From Heterohyrax brucei (Eukaryota > Chordata > Mammalia > Hyracoidea > Procaviidae), in the NCBI GenBank assembly GCA_028571685.1, contig CM053162.1, positions 10,296,001 through 10,360,000 of the forward strand: a stretch of 64,000 nt of DNA. Reading direction: 5' to 3'. Below are positions 21,071 through 32,605 of this stretch, one piece after another (position 1 is the first letter of the stretch; the number at the start of each line of letters is the position of its first letter). The notes under the pieces were generated by a model that searched no databases, was not told the origin of the DNA, and saw only the letters and a list, made by a program, of their open reading frames with translations. Made by a program: the position numbers and the translations under genes.

Positions 21071-23452
21071 TTATTTTTTTTTAAACTATGATTGAGTGAA
21101 AATGTAAAATCCCGTATAAATTTGCATGCCCACTTATGTGCAGCTCCCGCTGCTCTCTTTGCCCACTGACAGCACACTCCTTCTCTCCATTATATACATG
21201 TCATATCCTCCTAACAGTCTTCTGTCCCCTCCTCTCCACCCTCTCCTCCACCTCCAGTAAGAGGTCAGCAGGACGACATCCTGTAGATGCATGAAACCAT
21301 GAAGTGGACACACAATATGATCGCTGTGTGTCACCAAGTCCAATCCGTTCCTGTCCGAAGAGTTGACCTCCAGTATACTTTATGAACAGGGTCAGCAGCA
21401 GGGCCAGGGGCCATGCTCCAGGGGAACTGCGAGGACCCCAGACCATCAATTGCGGTCTTTTAGTGGAGATCTCAGGGTGCACCCCTTTTCACTCCTATAT
21501 TGCCGGTGAGACTCAACTTTGTGAGCCCTATAATGGCTATCACTGGTGGTGGCAGGGCACCATCCAGTTCCTCCGGTCAACATGTCAATGTAGTCACCCA
21601 CTCACATGGGTCTGTCTGTCTTCTGGAATCTGTTTCACCCGTGTTGTTTTGGTCCTTAGTGATCATCTGTTCCTGTTGAGTTGGGACCATTTGGTGTACT
21701 TCAGATGGCAGCTTGGCAGCTTTTAAGACCCCAGACACCACTCACAAATGTGGGATGCAGAAGACTGTCTTAGCAAAACACTAGTTATGCCAGTTGGCCT
21801 TGATGTCCCCTGAAAGCATGGTCCCCAGCCCCCGCCCCAGCTACTCTGTCTTTGCAATATTGGGTTAAGATGGGAGGAGTAATCATGTTATGCTGAAGTC
21901 CAGTTAAAATTGATCTTCTTTCTAATGTGTACTATCACAGATATCACCCAACCAAATTTCTATCAACTATCTAAACCATACGTCACCCTCTACTTCCCTC
22001 CCTCCCCACCCTTGCAGCCATCAAAGTGTCTTTTCTTCTATGCATGAGTCTGTTTTTAAGTTCTTATTGTAGGGGTCTCATACAGTATTTGTCCTTGTGC
22101 TGCTGAGTACTTTCACGCAACATGGTGTCCTCCAATTGAAACCACGTTATGAGATGATTCCTAAAAGCATCATTGTTCTTTATCATTGTATAGTGTCCCA
22201 TTGAATATATATACTGTAGTTTACCTATCCATTCCTCTGTTATTGGGCATCTGGGTTGATTCCATCTTTTTGCTATTGTGGGCTGTGCTGCAATAAACAT
22301 TCATATGCAAGTATCTGTTGGTTTGAATGCCCTTGATTCTGCAGGATATATTCCAAGCAGTGGAATTACTGAGTCAAATGGTATATTTATTTCCAGCTTT
22401 TTAAGGAAACTGCAGGTTGCTTTTCAAAGAGGTTAGAGTTCAGATTTCTCCACAGCCTCTCCAGTATTTGTTGTTTTGTGTTTTCTGGATCGCGGCCAAC
22501 TTTGTTGGGGTGAGATGGTATCTCATTGTCATTTTGATTTGAATTTGTTTAATAGCTAGTGATTGTGAGCATTTCTGCATGTGTTTTTTGGCTGCCTAGA
22601 TATCTTCTTTAGAGAAGTGTCTGCCCATCTCCTTTGCCCATCACTTAATTGGATTATTTATCTTTTTCTTATGGATATTTTGTAGTACCTTATAGATTAT
22701 GGAGATCAGACGTTGGTCAGAAATATAGTTGCCAAATATTTTTTTCCCATTCTGTAGGTGGTCTTTTAATTCTATTGATAAAGTCTTTGGATGAGCAAAA
22801 GTGTTTGCTTCTTAATAGTTCCCACTTATCTATTTTCTTTTCTGTTGAACGTGCTTTGTCAGATTTTGAAGTCTGTCTACATTGTGTATTAAAACTTCCA
22901 TTGTTGATCCTATTTTTTCTTGGATGAGCTTTATCATTTTAGATTTGATATGTAGGTCTTTTATCCAGTTTGAGTTGGTTTTTGTATAAGATGTGAGAAA
23001 TGGGTCTCATTTGAATTTTTTGCAGATACATATCCAATTTTGCCAGCACAATTTGTTGAAGAGATTGTTTTTATCCCAGGGCCTTTGTCGAATATCAACT
23101 GTTCATAGGAAGATGGTGGCATCTCTGGGGTCTCAACTCTGTTCCATTGATCCATGTGTCTCTTTTTGTACCAAGTACCATGCTTTTTTTGACTACCATG
23201 GCAGTGTAATAGATTCTAAAGTCAGGTAGTGAGAGGCCTCCCATTGTGTTCTTCATCCTCAGTAGTGCTTTACTTATCCAGGGCTTCTTTCCTTTCCAAA
23301 CAAAGTTGGTGATTTGTTTCTCCATCTCATTAAAAAATGTCACAGGAATTTGAATTGGGATTGCATTATAAAAGTAGATTGCTTTGGATAAAATAGACCT
23401 TTTCACAATGTTAAGTCTTCCTATCCATGAGCAGGGTAGATTTCTCTCTATC
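21071..23452 (-). mobile_element. 5'-truncated L1 (2.4 kb) inside an AfroSINE
   Basis: The T-rich tail complement is at 21071-21083, and the 3'UTR extends to about 22060. ORF2 C-terminal fragments follow (22064-22300, 22961-23155, 23095-23406), including [12 protein letters not shown] and GGLSLPDFR. The 5' truncation lies in ORF2 upstream of the segment encoding MKRSILSKAI. It is interrupted by stops and frameshifts. It is flanked by the duplication GGGCAGTTCT. Confidence 0.93.
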
Positions 23453-23515
23453 GGGCAGTTCTACTCTGTTCTATACGGTCACTATGAGTCAGAGTCAACT
23501 AAACGGCAGTGGGTT
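23453..23515 (+). repeat. AfroSINE, second half
   Basis: It starts with the duplicated GGGCAGTTCT and ends with the family tail ('agtcagagtcaactaaacgg' then AGTGGGTTT). Confidence 0.93.
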
Positions 23516-23569
23516 TACATATATATCACATTTAGTACTTATAACCTATATGTATGTTTATTATTTGCA

Positions 23570-23700
23570 TATTACAGACAAGGCAATTGAGACATAGAAT
23601 AACTTGTCCAAGGAATACAGATAGTGAATGGAAAATCTGAACCCAGGTATTCTTGCTCCAGAGCTTGCCCTCTAAACTATCTTGCTCTGCTGCCTCTCCA
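23570..23700 (+). repeat. MIR SINE
   Basis: The MIR core text is visible: 'acaaggcaattgagacatag', 'taacttgtccaagg', 'tgaacccaggt' and 'cttgctcca'. This is an ancient repeat shared by all mammals. Confidence 0.8.
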
Positions 23701-24185
23701 AATAAGACAATCTTTGGCTCAAAGAGACTGTCATCTAGTAGAGGTAACAGATACCTAAGTGGTGAATGTGGGATCAGTGCTGCTGTGGCAGTAACAGACC
23801 AGCTGCCAAAGGTGACAATAGGTGAGTCTTGGTGATGGTGGCAGCCTTCAGTTAGGCTGGAAGTATAGACTTTTAGTACTGAGGACATGCAAGGGACAGG
23901 AAGAGAGGTCCTAGGTGGACCTGAATATAAGGAGCTGGGAGGAAAGGGGCTGAGAACAGAGGAGGGTCAGCAGTAACATTTCTCCTGCTGATTTCTCTTT
24001 TTGGTATCTATCTCTGTTGTAATTGATGCATGGCTGTTATATACGTTTGCTACGGAGTTATGCTCAAACTTTACCATTTAATTATGTTTGTAATCTATTC
24101 TTCTAAATACTGGTGGTCATAATGAGGGTGGATAAGGGCCGTATATTTCAACTGGTTACATCTTTGGAGTTCCTTTTAATCTGTT
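23701..24185 (+). other. PRDM10 intron, unique part
   Basis: No recognisable element. Confidence 0.5.
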
Positions 24186-24672
24186 TTAGTAATCTAGTGC
24201 TGTTTTAACAGAAATACCACAGTAGATGCCTTTAAAAAGAGAAATTTTGTCACAATCCAGTAGGCTGAAAGTCCAAATTTAGGGTGTCAGCTCTTGGGGA
24301 AGGCTTTCTCTACTGGCCTTGGTGGAAGATCCTTGTCATCAGTCACCTCCTGGACTGGGAGTTTCTGAGGTACAGAGACCCCAGGTCCAAAGGATATGTT
24401 TTGTTTCTGGCACTGCTTCTTGGCAGTATGAGGTTCCCAACTCTGCTCGCTGCCCTTTCCTTTATATCCCAAGAGACTGCCTCCAGGCACAGTGCAGTCT
24501 TACACATAGAGTCCTGCCACACCAACACTACTGCTGCCCATCCTCCTTCATTAACATCATACAGGCAGGATTTACAACGTATGGGAACATCAGACAATAC
24601 CATAAATCATGGCCTAGCCAAATGGCTACACACATTTTGGGGGGACACGAGTCAATCTATAACATAATCTAT
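24186..24672 (-). mobile_element. Solo LTR, MaLR-like
   Basis: Read on the minus strand, the element starts near 24665 with TGTTATAGATTGACTCGTGT and ends with the complement of 'tagtaatctagtgctg'. Between them are a degenerate TATA-like segment (complement of 'tttatatccc') and the 'gcctactggattgtg' part upstream of the A-rich polyadenylation region. There are no internal genes. It is an old non-coding remnant of a retrovirus-like element. Small open frames on both strands here have no meaning. Confidence 0.75.
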
Positions 24673-24884
24673 ATGATCTCCTGTCTCTCTTTTAAGTTGC
24701 AGTTTTTACATTGAAGAAACTGTATTGTTTGTTGAATAGAGTTTCCCACATTTTGGATTTTGTTGATTACATCCTTGTGGTATCATTTGACAAGACTTCT
24801 TCCATTCTTCTCATTTCCTGTAAATGGCAGTTAGATCTGGAGGCTTGTTAAGATTCACGTTGTATACTTTCATAAAAGAAAACA

Positions 24885-25056
24885 AAACCAAACCCAAACC
24901 TCCTGCTGTTGAGTCAATTCCAACTCATAGTGGCCCAATAGGACAGCACAGAACTGCCCTATAGCACTTCCAAGGAGTACCTGGTGGACTCAAACGGCTG
25001 ACCTTTTAGTTAACTTGTAGCACGTAACCACCACAACACCAGGTTTCCATACTTCT
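24885..25056 (-). repeat. AfroSINE-like SINE (reverse)
   Basis: The tail complement ('ctgctgttgagtcaattcca') starts it and the head complement ('ccaccacaacaccaggtttc') ends it. The order and spacing match the other reverse copies. Confidence 0.9.
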
Positions 25057-26066
25057 GTCTGGAGGCACATAATGGTTGGTTGTGTTTTGTTCTGTGATGT
25101 TAGCACCCATTGATGGTAATTGCCTAGTTCTGTTATTTCATTATAGGTTGCAAAGTGGTGATGTTCTGTCATTTTTCACTCATTAATTAGCTATAAAACT
25201 TCAATGAAGAGAAAATACTTTATCTCAGTTACCTAAGTATGCTATGGTACAGCTTCCACATGAGAGGTAGAATAAGTGTTTTATGTACCTGATTCCTTCC
25301 CTTTATTTGCTGATTTTGAAAATAATGAGTTGATTTCCTAGTAGTATCTGATGTGGCCCGTGAGCGGTATGTATGTGTTTTGATATATTCTATACTAGTG
25401 AATTCTAACATATTTGATGTATTTCTCCATTGTAATTGTTACTGATATTTTGACAGGTTGGTTCCTGTGTCTTTTTTGACATGACACCAGTAGTAGTCTT
25501 TGATAGCATCTTGTGCTCTAGGTTCACCTTCTACATCTTCTGCTCCAGGTCTGGAATCATCCATTTTTCTAAGATGACCTGGTTTCTTCTAGTAGAAAAT
25601 TTTCTTTAGAGACCATAAACTGAGTGCTAGGGTAAAATTTGCTTTTGTTTTAATAAAACTAATGGTGGAATAAAATTCAAGTAAGATTAAGTTGTGATTG
25701 CTAGGTAATAGTGGGTACATTTGTGCCACTAATTCAAGTGTGGGATAGGAAAGATAAAAATACTGAGCTATTTTTAATTTCTGTAATTTATTTCCAAGTG
25801 TTAAAAATTGTTGAATATTTGTCCTTATGGGATATACAGAAACCATGCCAGAGGAGGTGTTCATTGCTTGTCTCTGATATTCAGCAGCTCTGTACTGGCC
25901 TCTTTTCAGGTGCTAAATTTACTATATCAAGAAATCCCATCATCATAATCTCTCAATGAACAAATCCATGAAAAATGTCTCAGTGGAGAATGTGACCACC
26001 ATATAGATATTTGTTTCTATAACATGTATTAAAATCTGAGACTTTGGGGCATTTTCTGTTTTTCAG
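25057..26066 (+). other. PRDM10 intron, unique part
   Basis: About 1 kb of intron without a repeat that I recognise. The acceptor TTTTTCAG ends it. Confidence 0.55.
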
Positions 26067-26170
26067 CATCTGAGATCCAAATGATGACCCTTCCCCCAGG
26101 TCAATTCGTGATCACAGATAGTGGTGTGGCAGCTCCTGTCACAACTGGCCAAGTAAAGGCAGTTACTCCG
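26067..26170 (+). CDS. PRDM10: PRDM10 coding exon: [13 protein letters not shown] segment
   Basis: The exon is 104 bases: two bases complete a serine codon, then 34 codons. The acceptor is TTTTTCAG and the donor CCG|GTAAGC (phase 0). It encodes [25 protein letters not shown] and [10 protein letters not shown]. The phase-1 entry matches the phase-1 exit of the previous exon. This supports both splice sites. No domain is known for this segment. Confidence 0.95.
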
Positions 26171-26309
26171 GTAAGCTGTGCTGCTTGGTAGGGATTTCCC
26201 TCCCTGCCACGTATACCACCCTTCCCTCCTCATCTACCATGTCTGAATTAGAAGGCTTCTTCTGTATAGCCATAACACACTGGGATGCGGATTACCATCT
26301 ACTACTATT

Positions 26310-26430
26310 CTGTCTTTTCCTAGTAGACTGTGAATTCCTTGAAAGATGAAAGTTGCTCTTTAACTCTTTATCCTCATGGCTTTGCACAAAGTCTTGGGTA
26401 TAGCAAATTATCAATAAATATCTATCCAAT
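26310..26430 (+). repeat. L2/MIR 3'-end-like ancient repeat
   Basis: The text 'agactgtgaattccttgaaa', 'cctcatggctttgcacaaag' and 'tcaataaatatc' follows the mammalian L2 3' end. Confidence 0.65.
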
Positions 26431-26440
26431 TAATAATTAT

Positions 26441-26622
26441 AGTGAAACCTGTGAGAGCTGAAACTCAGCAAGACTGCCTTGTTTTTCCAAGTCTCACAGG
26501 TTTTCTGCTCTGAAAGGGTGCCATCGTTACCACTTTTCTCTTTTGTTTTAGTGGAAATGTTTGAGGTTACCTTGTGTGACTGGTTCTACCTTAGACAGGT
26601 TCCAGCTTTCACAGGTTTTACT
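26441..26622. mobile_element. Small terminal-inverted-repeat element (182 bp)
   Basis: The left end reads AGTGAAACCTGTGAGAGCTG. The complement of the right end reads AGTAAAACCTGTGAAAGCTG, so 18 of the 20 positions agree. TTAT(A) flanks both sides (26437-26441 and 26623-26627), compatible with a TA-containing target duplication. A further inverted CTCACAGGTTT lies at 26494-26504. It has no coding capacity. It looks like a non-autonomous DNA transposon whose family I cannot name. Confidence 0.6.
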
Positions 26623-26627
26623 TTATA

Positions 26628-27042
26628 ATGAAACTCTTAGATCAATCAATATATGTATGATTCATAATTTATCACTTTTTAATGTGCTTTTTGGAAAGTA
26701 TATGTATCTTCAAGATTATGGGTCCTGGATTGGGAAAGGATAATATAATAGATTGGTTATGCAGCTATTTTAAACAGTTTTACCCCACATGAAAAACATT
26801 ACCACAACTTATCCTGTTATATTTAAATTGGTGAAATCAGTGTCTATTGTATCTGCTGCCTACCTCAGTTTTTATGGTTACTGATTGTCTTTACCTGCCT
26901 CTAAGTTATTAGAAGATACAATATGTAAATTTACATAAATAAATTTACAGAAATATTATTAAGTGGCTAAAGATGTTGAGATGTTCCTAGGGAAAGGCTG
27001 ACTTTCTCCCAAGAGACCTAAAAGAGTAGTCCAAAATTAAAT
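26628..27042 (+). other. PRDM10 intron, unique part
   Basis: AT-rich, no recognisable element. Confidence 0.5.
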
Positions 27043-27248
27043 TAAACCTGTTGCTGTCAGGTCAGTTTTGACACATGAAGTTATCAGCTGTTGCAGAGAG
27101 TAGAACTGTGCTCCATAGGATTTTGAAGGCTGTGGACTTTGAGAAGCAGATTGCCAAACCTTTCTTTTGGGGTGCTTTTGGTTATGTTTAAAGTGCCAAC
27201 CTTCAGATTAGTAGTCAACTGTTTAACCGTTTGTGCCACCCAGGGACT
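27043..27248 (-). repeat. AfroSINE-like SINE (reverse), diverged
   Basis: The tail complement ('ctgttgctgtcaggtcagtt') lies on the left and the head complement ('aaccgtttgtgccacccagg') on the right. A 40-base insertion lies in the middle compared with other copies. Confidence 0.85.
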
Positions 27249-27544
27249 TCTATTAAGGTAGTACAGGGACATTAAAAACCTCATTTTTTAAAAGAGCACA
27301 CTAAGAATTCACTCATTTGTCAGTACATGAACTCACATTACCTAGACTTAGGAGAGATGTACAAATCTAGAGTAGCATATTATTAGTTGTCAATGAAAAC
27401 AATAACTAATGTAAAATAGTCACATTGGCATGATCAGTGAATTGTTTTGCTCCCTGTAGGCTCCATTGATTCTTTGTCATTTTTGGCCAGAAACTCCTTG
27501 AGAACCTGATTATAGACAAGGATGTTCCTCTCCCTTCACCCCAG

Positions 27545-27582
27545 TGTGTGTGTACACACACGCAAACACATACACATACATT
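27545..27582. repeat. (TG)n(AC)n simple repeat
   Basis: A short GTGTGTGTGT run followed directly by ACACACACGC and further AC units. It forms a small palindromic dinucleotide tract. Confidence 0.85.
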
Positions 27583-28613
27583 TTAAAGTCTATTTTCAGG
27601 GGTATGTAGTTCTCTGAAGCCTACCTGTGCACTCCTCGGGGTCAGTGACTCTACGTTTAGAACTACCCCCATCCCTAAAGGAAGACCTAACACAGAGACT
27701 CAAATCCTAAGCAGAAAGGTGTCTGGTGAGCACAGACTCAGAACATATACTTCTAGATAAATCAAATGGAGATTTAGTTTTAGTTTTTTTTCTTCTTCTT
27801 TTTTTTTTTGGCACAGTGCTTGGAAAGGCTACTGCCTGAGTTTTCCTCTGTAGCTGACCAATCTTCCTTCTCATTGGCATTCTGTTTTTAAAAATGTTAA
27901 TATCTGGAATAGACAGGTTCAGGTCTATGAAAATATTTTCATGATTACAGGAATAATGAGAAAAAACAAGGACAATGTATGAGTTCCCTGAAGCTAAATT
28001 TATTCAAAGTAAGGAATTTTATCCTAAGATGGTGTTCTACCTATGCTTGTGAGTGTTAAATGTCTCTTATTTGAGAGTAGAATTTTGTAAATGACCTTAT
28101 TTGGCAAAATAAAATGTTGAGACCTTTTATTATTTAAAAAAATATTTTCTGGTCTTTGAAATTCTGAAGTCTAGGAACCATTGATCAATTCCCTGTCTTA
28201 GGGAACATTCTGCCTCTTTACAGTGACTTTAAATATCTCTATTATGATCTATTTTGTATTAAACTAAAATTTAATTGACAGATAATTTTGTTTCCCAAAT
28301 CTCAAAATTCTTAGAAGCAGCACAGTAACACACGTTTTCTTTGCCATGCAATTTTGATGTTGATTTCTATACCTGATGTTCTTAACTATACCATTTGGCA
28401 AAAAAAGCTAAAGTGCTCCCTTAAATTACATGTGTAGCCAGTGTAACTGACCAGTCCTTTCTGAAGGACTTAGGTAAATCATCTCTCATGGGGGCCTGTT
28501 TTGGTGTCCCTCTGTAATTTTCTTTGCATTTTCCTTCCTTCTACTGGCAGCCTCCTACCTCCTCCCTTCTTTTAGGCCTCAGATTTTTAAAGATCCTCTT
28601 CTTCCTGCTCTAG
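27583..28613 (+). other. PRDM10 last intron, unique part
   Basis: No repeat recognised. The final 130 bases are pyrimidine-rich and end at TGCTCTAG, the acceptor of the last exon. Confidence 0.6.
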
Positions 28614-28817
28614 GGTCATTATGTGTTATCAGAAAGTCAACCAGAATTGGAGGAAAAGCAACCTTCTGCCCTTTCCAGTGGAGTCCAGGTTCAGCCGTCT
28701 GTACATAACGAGTCCTTGGACCCCCAGACAACCAGCCAACAACAGACCACACAATACATCATCACAACCACCACCAATGGGAATGGAAGCAGTGAAGTGC
28801 ACATCACTAAACCGTAA
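28614..28817 (+). CDS. PRDM10: PRDM10 terminal coding exon
   Basis: 67 codons plus the TAA at 28815-28817, entered in phase 0. It encodes [16 protein letters not shown], a serine-rich part, then [15 protein letters not shown] and the C-terminus [11 protein letters not shown]. The end matches mammalian PRDM10. No motif for localisation or enzymatic activity is visible. Other frames open across the same interval are shadows. Confidence 0.97.
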   Translation, partial: GHYVLSESQPELEEKQPSALSSGVQVQPSVHNESLDPQTTSQQQTTQYIITTTTNGNGSSEVHITKP

Positions 28818-31245
28818 TTTTCATCCAAGAGACAGAATCAGTCATATTTTTTCTCATTTATCACATCCGAAAGTTTCTGACACTTAGAGCCCTGTTTTTA
28901 AAAATTCGTTATTCACCCAAGAATTGGAGCTACACTTTTGACATTCATATAGACAGTGGAGTTTATTTTACCAAGGTTATCTTTACTAAATTGGGTAATC
29001 AGACCCTAGGGGGTTTCTGCCATGGAGTGGAGATCTTTGAGAAGAGAATAGATTTCAGGATCAAGAGAGACTTTGCCCTGCTCTTGAGTTGGTTTTCTAA
29101 CACACTGGTAAGCCTTACTTTCCCTCATGGAACTCTTAAGTGGTATGTTGTGTTTGTAGGAAAGGTAGAAAAAAGATGAGCAACTTAAATGATGTCTGGA
29201 CTTCTCAATTCTAAGCCATGGCACTAAAAGAAGAGTAGCATTTTATGGGCTTGTATTAGATCAAAACTGCTGTATTTGTGATTTTGAGTTTCTAGTAGTT
29301 TAACAAAAGGACCCTACAGAATATGAAAATAAAAATGATGCAACAAAGATTTGGTAGTGATGTTCTGAAGGAAAAACTGTTATTTAAGTTTTTTTAATTG
29401 TTGACTGTTTTTTTTTCCCCTTCCCCTTTTTCTGAAGACTGTTAGACTGTTGGGACTGGTTACGATAGATTCTGGCCCCGTCAGCTGGGTATGTCAGAAC
29501 CTTACTTTCTGGTAGCTGTTACCCCTTGAAGGTGGATTTCCTGTGAGAGAAAAGGTTGTCTGATGTCAGCAAAATAAAATCCCAGCATTAAAGCTTTGCC
29601 TCCCGTTCTCTGATTGTGGTCACATTAAAAAGGATATATTGACACAAGAAAAATTATTAAAACAGTCACACACACATACACGTACACATTTTTTCTTAAG
29701 TGGGGGGGAAAAAAAACAAAACAGTGACCTGTGTCCCTGCCTTGCAGATCCAGCTATTGTTTATTGGTAAAGGGTGAATTCTTTGCCTTTATCAGTTGAA
29801 TAGTCAACCCTTGCTCAATAGTCAATGTATTTTGATACTTTTAATGCTATCTGAAAATGAACATTCCTTAAGGTTGGATGAAAAGGTGGCCTTCCCTATG
29901 TCTTAACACTTTAAACTCACCTGAACCTTTTTGTAAGATGACTAACTTTATGCTTAGAAGAAAAATCAAAGTATATGGGGACCATTTATAATATGTTAAG
30001 CGATCTGGGAGAAGTTACACTGCTAGTTGGGAGAAGAAAAAAAAAATCTGCCGCAATTCAGTAAGGGAAAATGATATTTTCTTTATGATAAAGATGCCTT
30101 TCTGAAAAATAAATAATTCTGTTTAAGTAAGTTTACTAATATAGAAATTTTGCACTTTATTTTTGAGATTTCATTTAGTCTTCTTGAATTGAGCTCTAAG
30201 AGAATTTGAGAAAGTTACTTGGTAAATATATAGAAACTGAAAATAGACTCTAAATTTTTGATAACAAAGATGTTGATCTTCTCAACACACAATATTGACA
30301 TAGAGCCACAAAGTAGAGATTCTGGGTCATAAAGTTCCACCATGTAGTGACTGTAAATCCCCTAATGTTTACTTACCTTTTCCAATCTAGAAGAAATTGC
30401 TAAGTGAAGAATATTAGACTTCTCCAAGGTCTAGTTTTAGTCTTTATAACTTAAATTTGGTCCCACGGGGCCCATCCAAGGTATCTCTCCCACCCTCAGG
30501 AATAATTTATTGATTAAAATGGAAAAGTATCCCTGAATGTTTTATGCTGGTTATTTCAAGTTTTTCAATACACAGAGAAAAATATTGTGGAAGGAGCTCT
30601 TTGTCTGTTTATCTTCTAGTTTTTATTTTTTTTTTATGTGGAATAAGTAAATCTTCTAAAACTAATTTGCATATTATCAACCAAAATGCTTGTTGCAGTC
30701 AAGACAAATACCATTGCTCAAGATGAGGTATTCTCCACATTCATACTGATTTAATAGATTCCCAAAAGGACTTCAATTTGAAAAGATTGGACATGTTAAG
30801 CCATCTGAAGACCCAAAATGGAAAAAAAATACATGTAGCCAATGTTTATAGTGTGGGCTCTGTCAAGATACTTTGGTACTGTAGTATTCATTCAGTGCAA
30901 GGTGAAAATTTGGGAGTAGTTCACATATGGATTTTACATTTTAATTGTTTGATTTGTACACAGATAGACATTTCATCATGAAAAAACTGTTGTTCTGTAG
31001 AAACCTATTGTTTTGATCTTCTTGTTGAATTGTTTTCTAATTTGGAATTATCCTTTCGAAAGCTCATAACTAGGGCTAAAAAGGCACGTCATGAGATGCT
31101 AAAGCTGACCCACTGGTTGACAATGTTGACCTTTCCTGTTACTGAAATGTGAACATTTATTGTACATTCAGTGAGCTATAGTGTTAATAATCTTGTGCTA
31201 CTCAGCGGGTGTAAAATATTAATAAATATTTTTTTAATTAACAAG
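28818..31245 (+). other. PRDM10: PRDM10 3'UTR (about 2.4 kb)
   Basis: It extends from the stop codon to the distal polyadenylation signal at 31221. I see no SINE or LINE in it, unlike every neighbouring segment of similar length, which fits a transcribed and conserved 3'UTR. Internal AATAAA motifs occur at 29328 and 29573, and the latter has a T/G-rich region after it. Shorter transcripts are therefore possible. The extent is inferred from the signal, not from transcripts. Confidence 0.75.
31221..31226 (+). terminator. PRDM10: Distal polyadenylation signal of PRDM10
   Basis: AATAAA, followed 20-35 bases later by a T/G-rich stretch (TTTCTTGTTTGTATATG). Cleavage would fall near 31245. Confidence 0.7.
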
Positions 31246-32029
31246 TTTCTTGTTTGTATATGCAAAGATACAACAGCTACTGAGGTATTTACATTTTTAA
31301 AAAAAATATTTCAGTTTATGGTGTTTTGACTCTGAGTTCCTCCAGTCTGTTCACAGACCCAGGATAAGGGGACTTATGATGACAACTTTGCGGAATGCTA
31401 GTTGCCTGCTGCTTATATTTAGTAATATCCCATTAGAGAATCTCCCAAGACAGTTTCTTGAGCAACAGGGAAACCATGGGTTTTTGTGGAGACAGCAGTG
31501 GGGCAAAGATTGTGTTTTATTTTTAAACAACTGGTTTTCAACAAGGGAGGAACAGGTCCAAACCTATTAGTGTGGTTAGTCAGGTCTTGGGTATCGTTTC
31601 CATCCAATCGAGTGAAGTGAATGTATCTGCACGACTGATAAGAGCAGTTCTAGATAAAAATCAGTGAATAAGAAAACAAGGACCCAGACACAAGAGAACT
31701 TGACTGAGTATGACATAGAATGCATGTACTTCTTTCAAGTGTTTGTTTCTCCATCTTTCAGGCTGCTGGGGGGGGGGGGGGAGGAGGGAGAAAGAAATGC
31801 GGCCTCTCCTGGGGCGCAAAAGTGGGCACCCACACTGGAGAGACTAGAAGTTCACTCTTAATTCTACGTCTGGAAACTCAAGTTTCCTCGACTGTGACAT
31901 GAGGGAATAATAGTGAATAGATCAGCTGTAGCAGAAAGTGGATATAATGTACTTAGCATAGTCCCAGTGCGGAGTATACTGTCTGCAAACGATCTCTAAT
32001 AATGTTTGAATTTACTCCCTCGCACTCTG
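31246..32029. other. PRDM10-NFRKB intergenic gap
   Basis: There is no gene here and no repeat that I recognise, apart from a G14 run at 31768-31781. The short open frames at 31376-31570 and 31664-31902 lack any supporting motif. Confidence 0.65.
31768..31781 (+). repeat. Homopolymer run G14
   Basis: Fourteen consecutive G, followed by GAGGAGGG. It is a candidate G-quadruplex and lies about 250 bases before the CpG-rich promoter. Confidence 0.9.
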
Positions 32030-32155
32030 GGGCTTCAATCCTCCGGGCAAAGACGACTGAGACACCTCTGCTCTCTCACAGCTCCTAAACTAGGTGAGAC
32101 CTGCAAGCCGCGCTGTGACAGCTTCAACGACGTCTCGCAGCTGTCTCGAGCCAGA

Positions 32156-32400
32156 TCCCGCCCTTCGCAGCCCCGGCTTCTAGCTCCCTCTTGTCCCCGC
32201 CCCCTCAGCCCGGGTTCCGGCGTCCTCCAGTCCCCACCCCTTGCAACCCTCCTTCCGGCTCCCTCTAGGCCCCGCCCACCGAGACCTGTCTCCGTCTGTC
32301 TCCAGACCCCGCCCTTTGCCCAGCCGTCTCCAAGACTCACTCCCCGAAGCCACGCCTCTGGCGTCCTCTGCGCCCCGCCTACTGCAGCGCTAGCCCCGGC
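32156..32400 (+). repeat. Degenerate ~38-bp minisatellite of GC boxes
   Basis: CCCGCCC-type units begin at about 32157, 32196, 32233, 32271 and 32308, a spacing of 37-39 bases. Shorter or degenerate units follow at 32350 and 32374. Between boxes each unit repeats a pattern like CTTCYGGCTCCCTCTAGTC. Each unit thus brings one potential Sp1 site. Confidence 0.75.
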
Positions 32401-32479
32401 GTTCTCAGGTGCTCGTCCCTTGCACTTCCGCCCTTCGAAGCCCGGGCCTAGAGATGCAGCCGGCCTTTCCCCGAGGCCC

Positions 32480-32605
32480 CGCCCCTTCCGCTGTCCGAGC
32501 CTGGAGCGTGCACGCACCAGGCGTCTTGCGGGAGCGAGCGCGTCCTAGAGCCCGTGGCCCTCCGAGAAGCGTAGTGGGTTAAGGGGGACGGCACTGTCGA
32601 TACAG
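32480..32605 (+). other. NFRKB: Probable NFRKB non-coding exon 1
   Basis: A donor CAG|GTGAGG at 32605/32606 follows GC-rich sequence without a good in-frame start. This fits a 5'UTR first exon. The transcription start is not visible from sequence, so the left border is a guess. Confidence 0.5.

Noticed and set aside
24186..24672. Several overlapping open frames as small proteins
   Set aside because: They fall in a solo LTR, on both strands, with no similarity to any protein I know.
27545..27582. Regulatory hairpin
   Set aside because: The (TG)n(AC)n tract is a plain dinucleotide repeat, and no surrounding conservation can be judged here.
32006..32548. A 180-codon open frame (and a 160-codon frame on the opposite strand) as a new gene
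   Set aside because: Both lie in the GC-rich tandem repeat of the NFRKB promoter. Low-complexity Pro/Arg/Ser text, no domain, and openness on both strands are typical of CpG islands.
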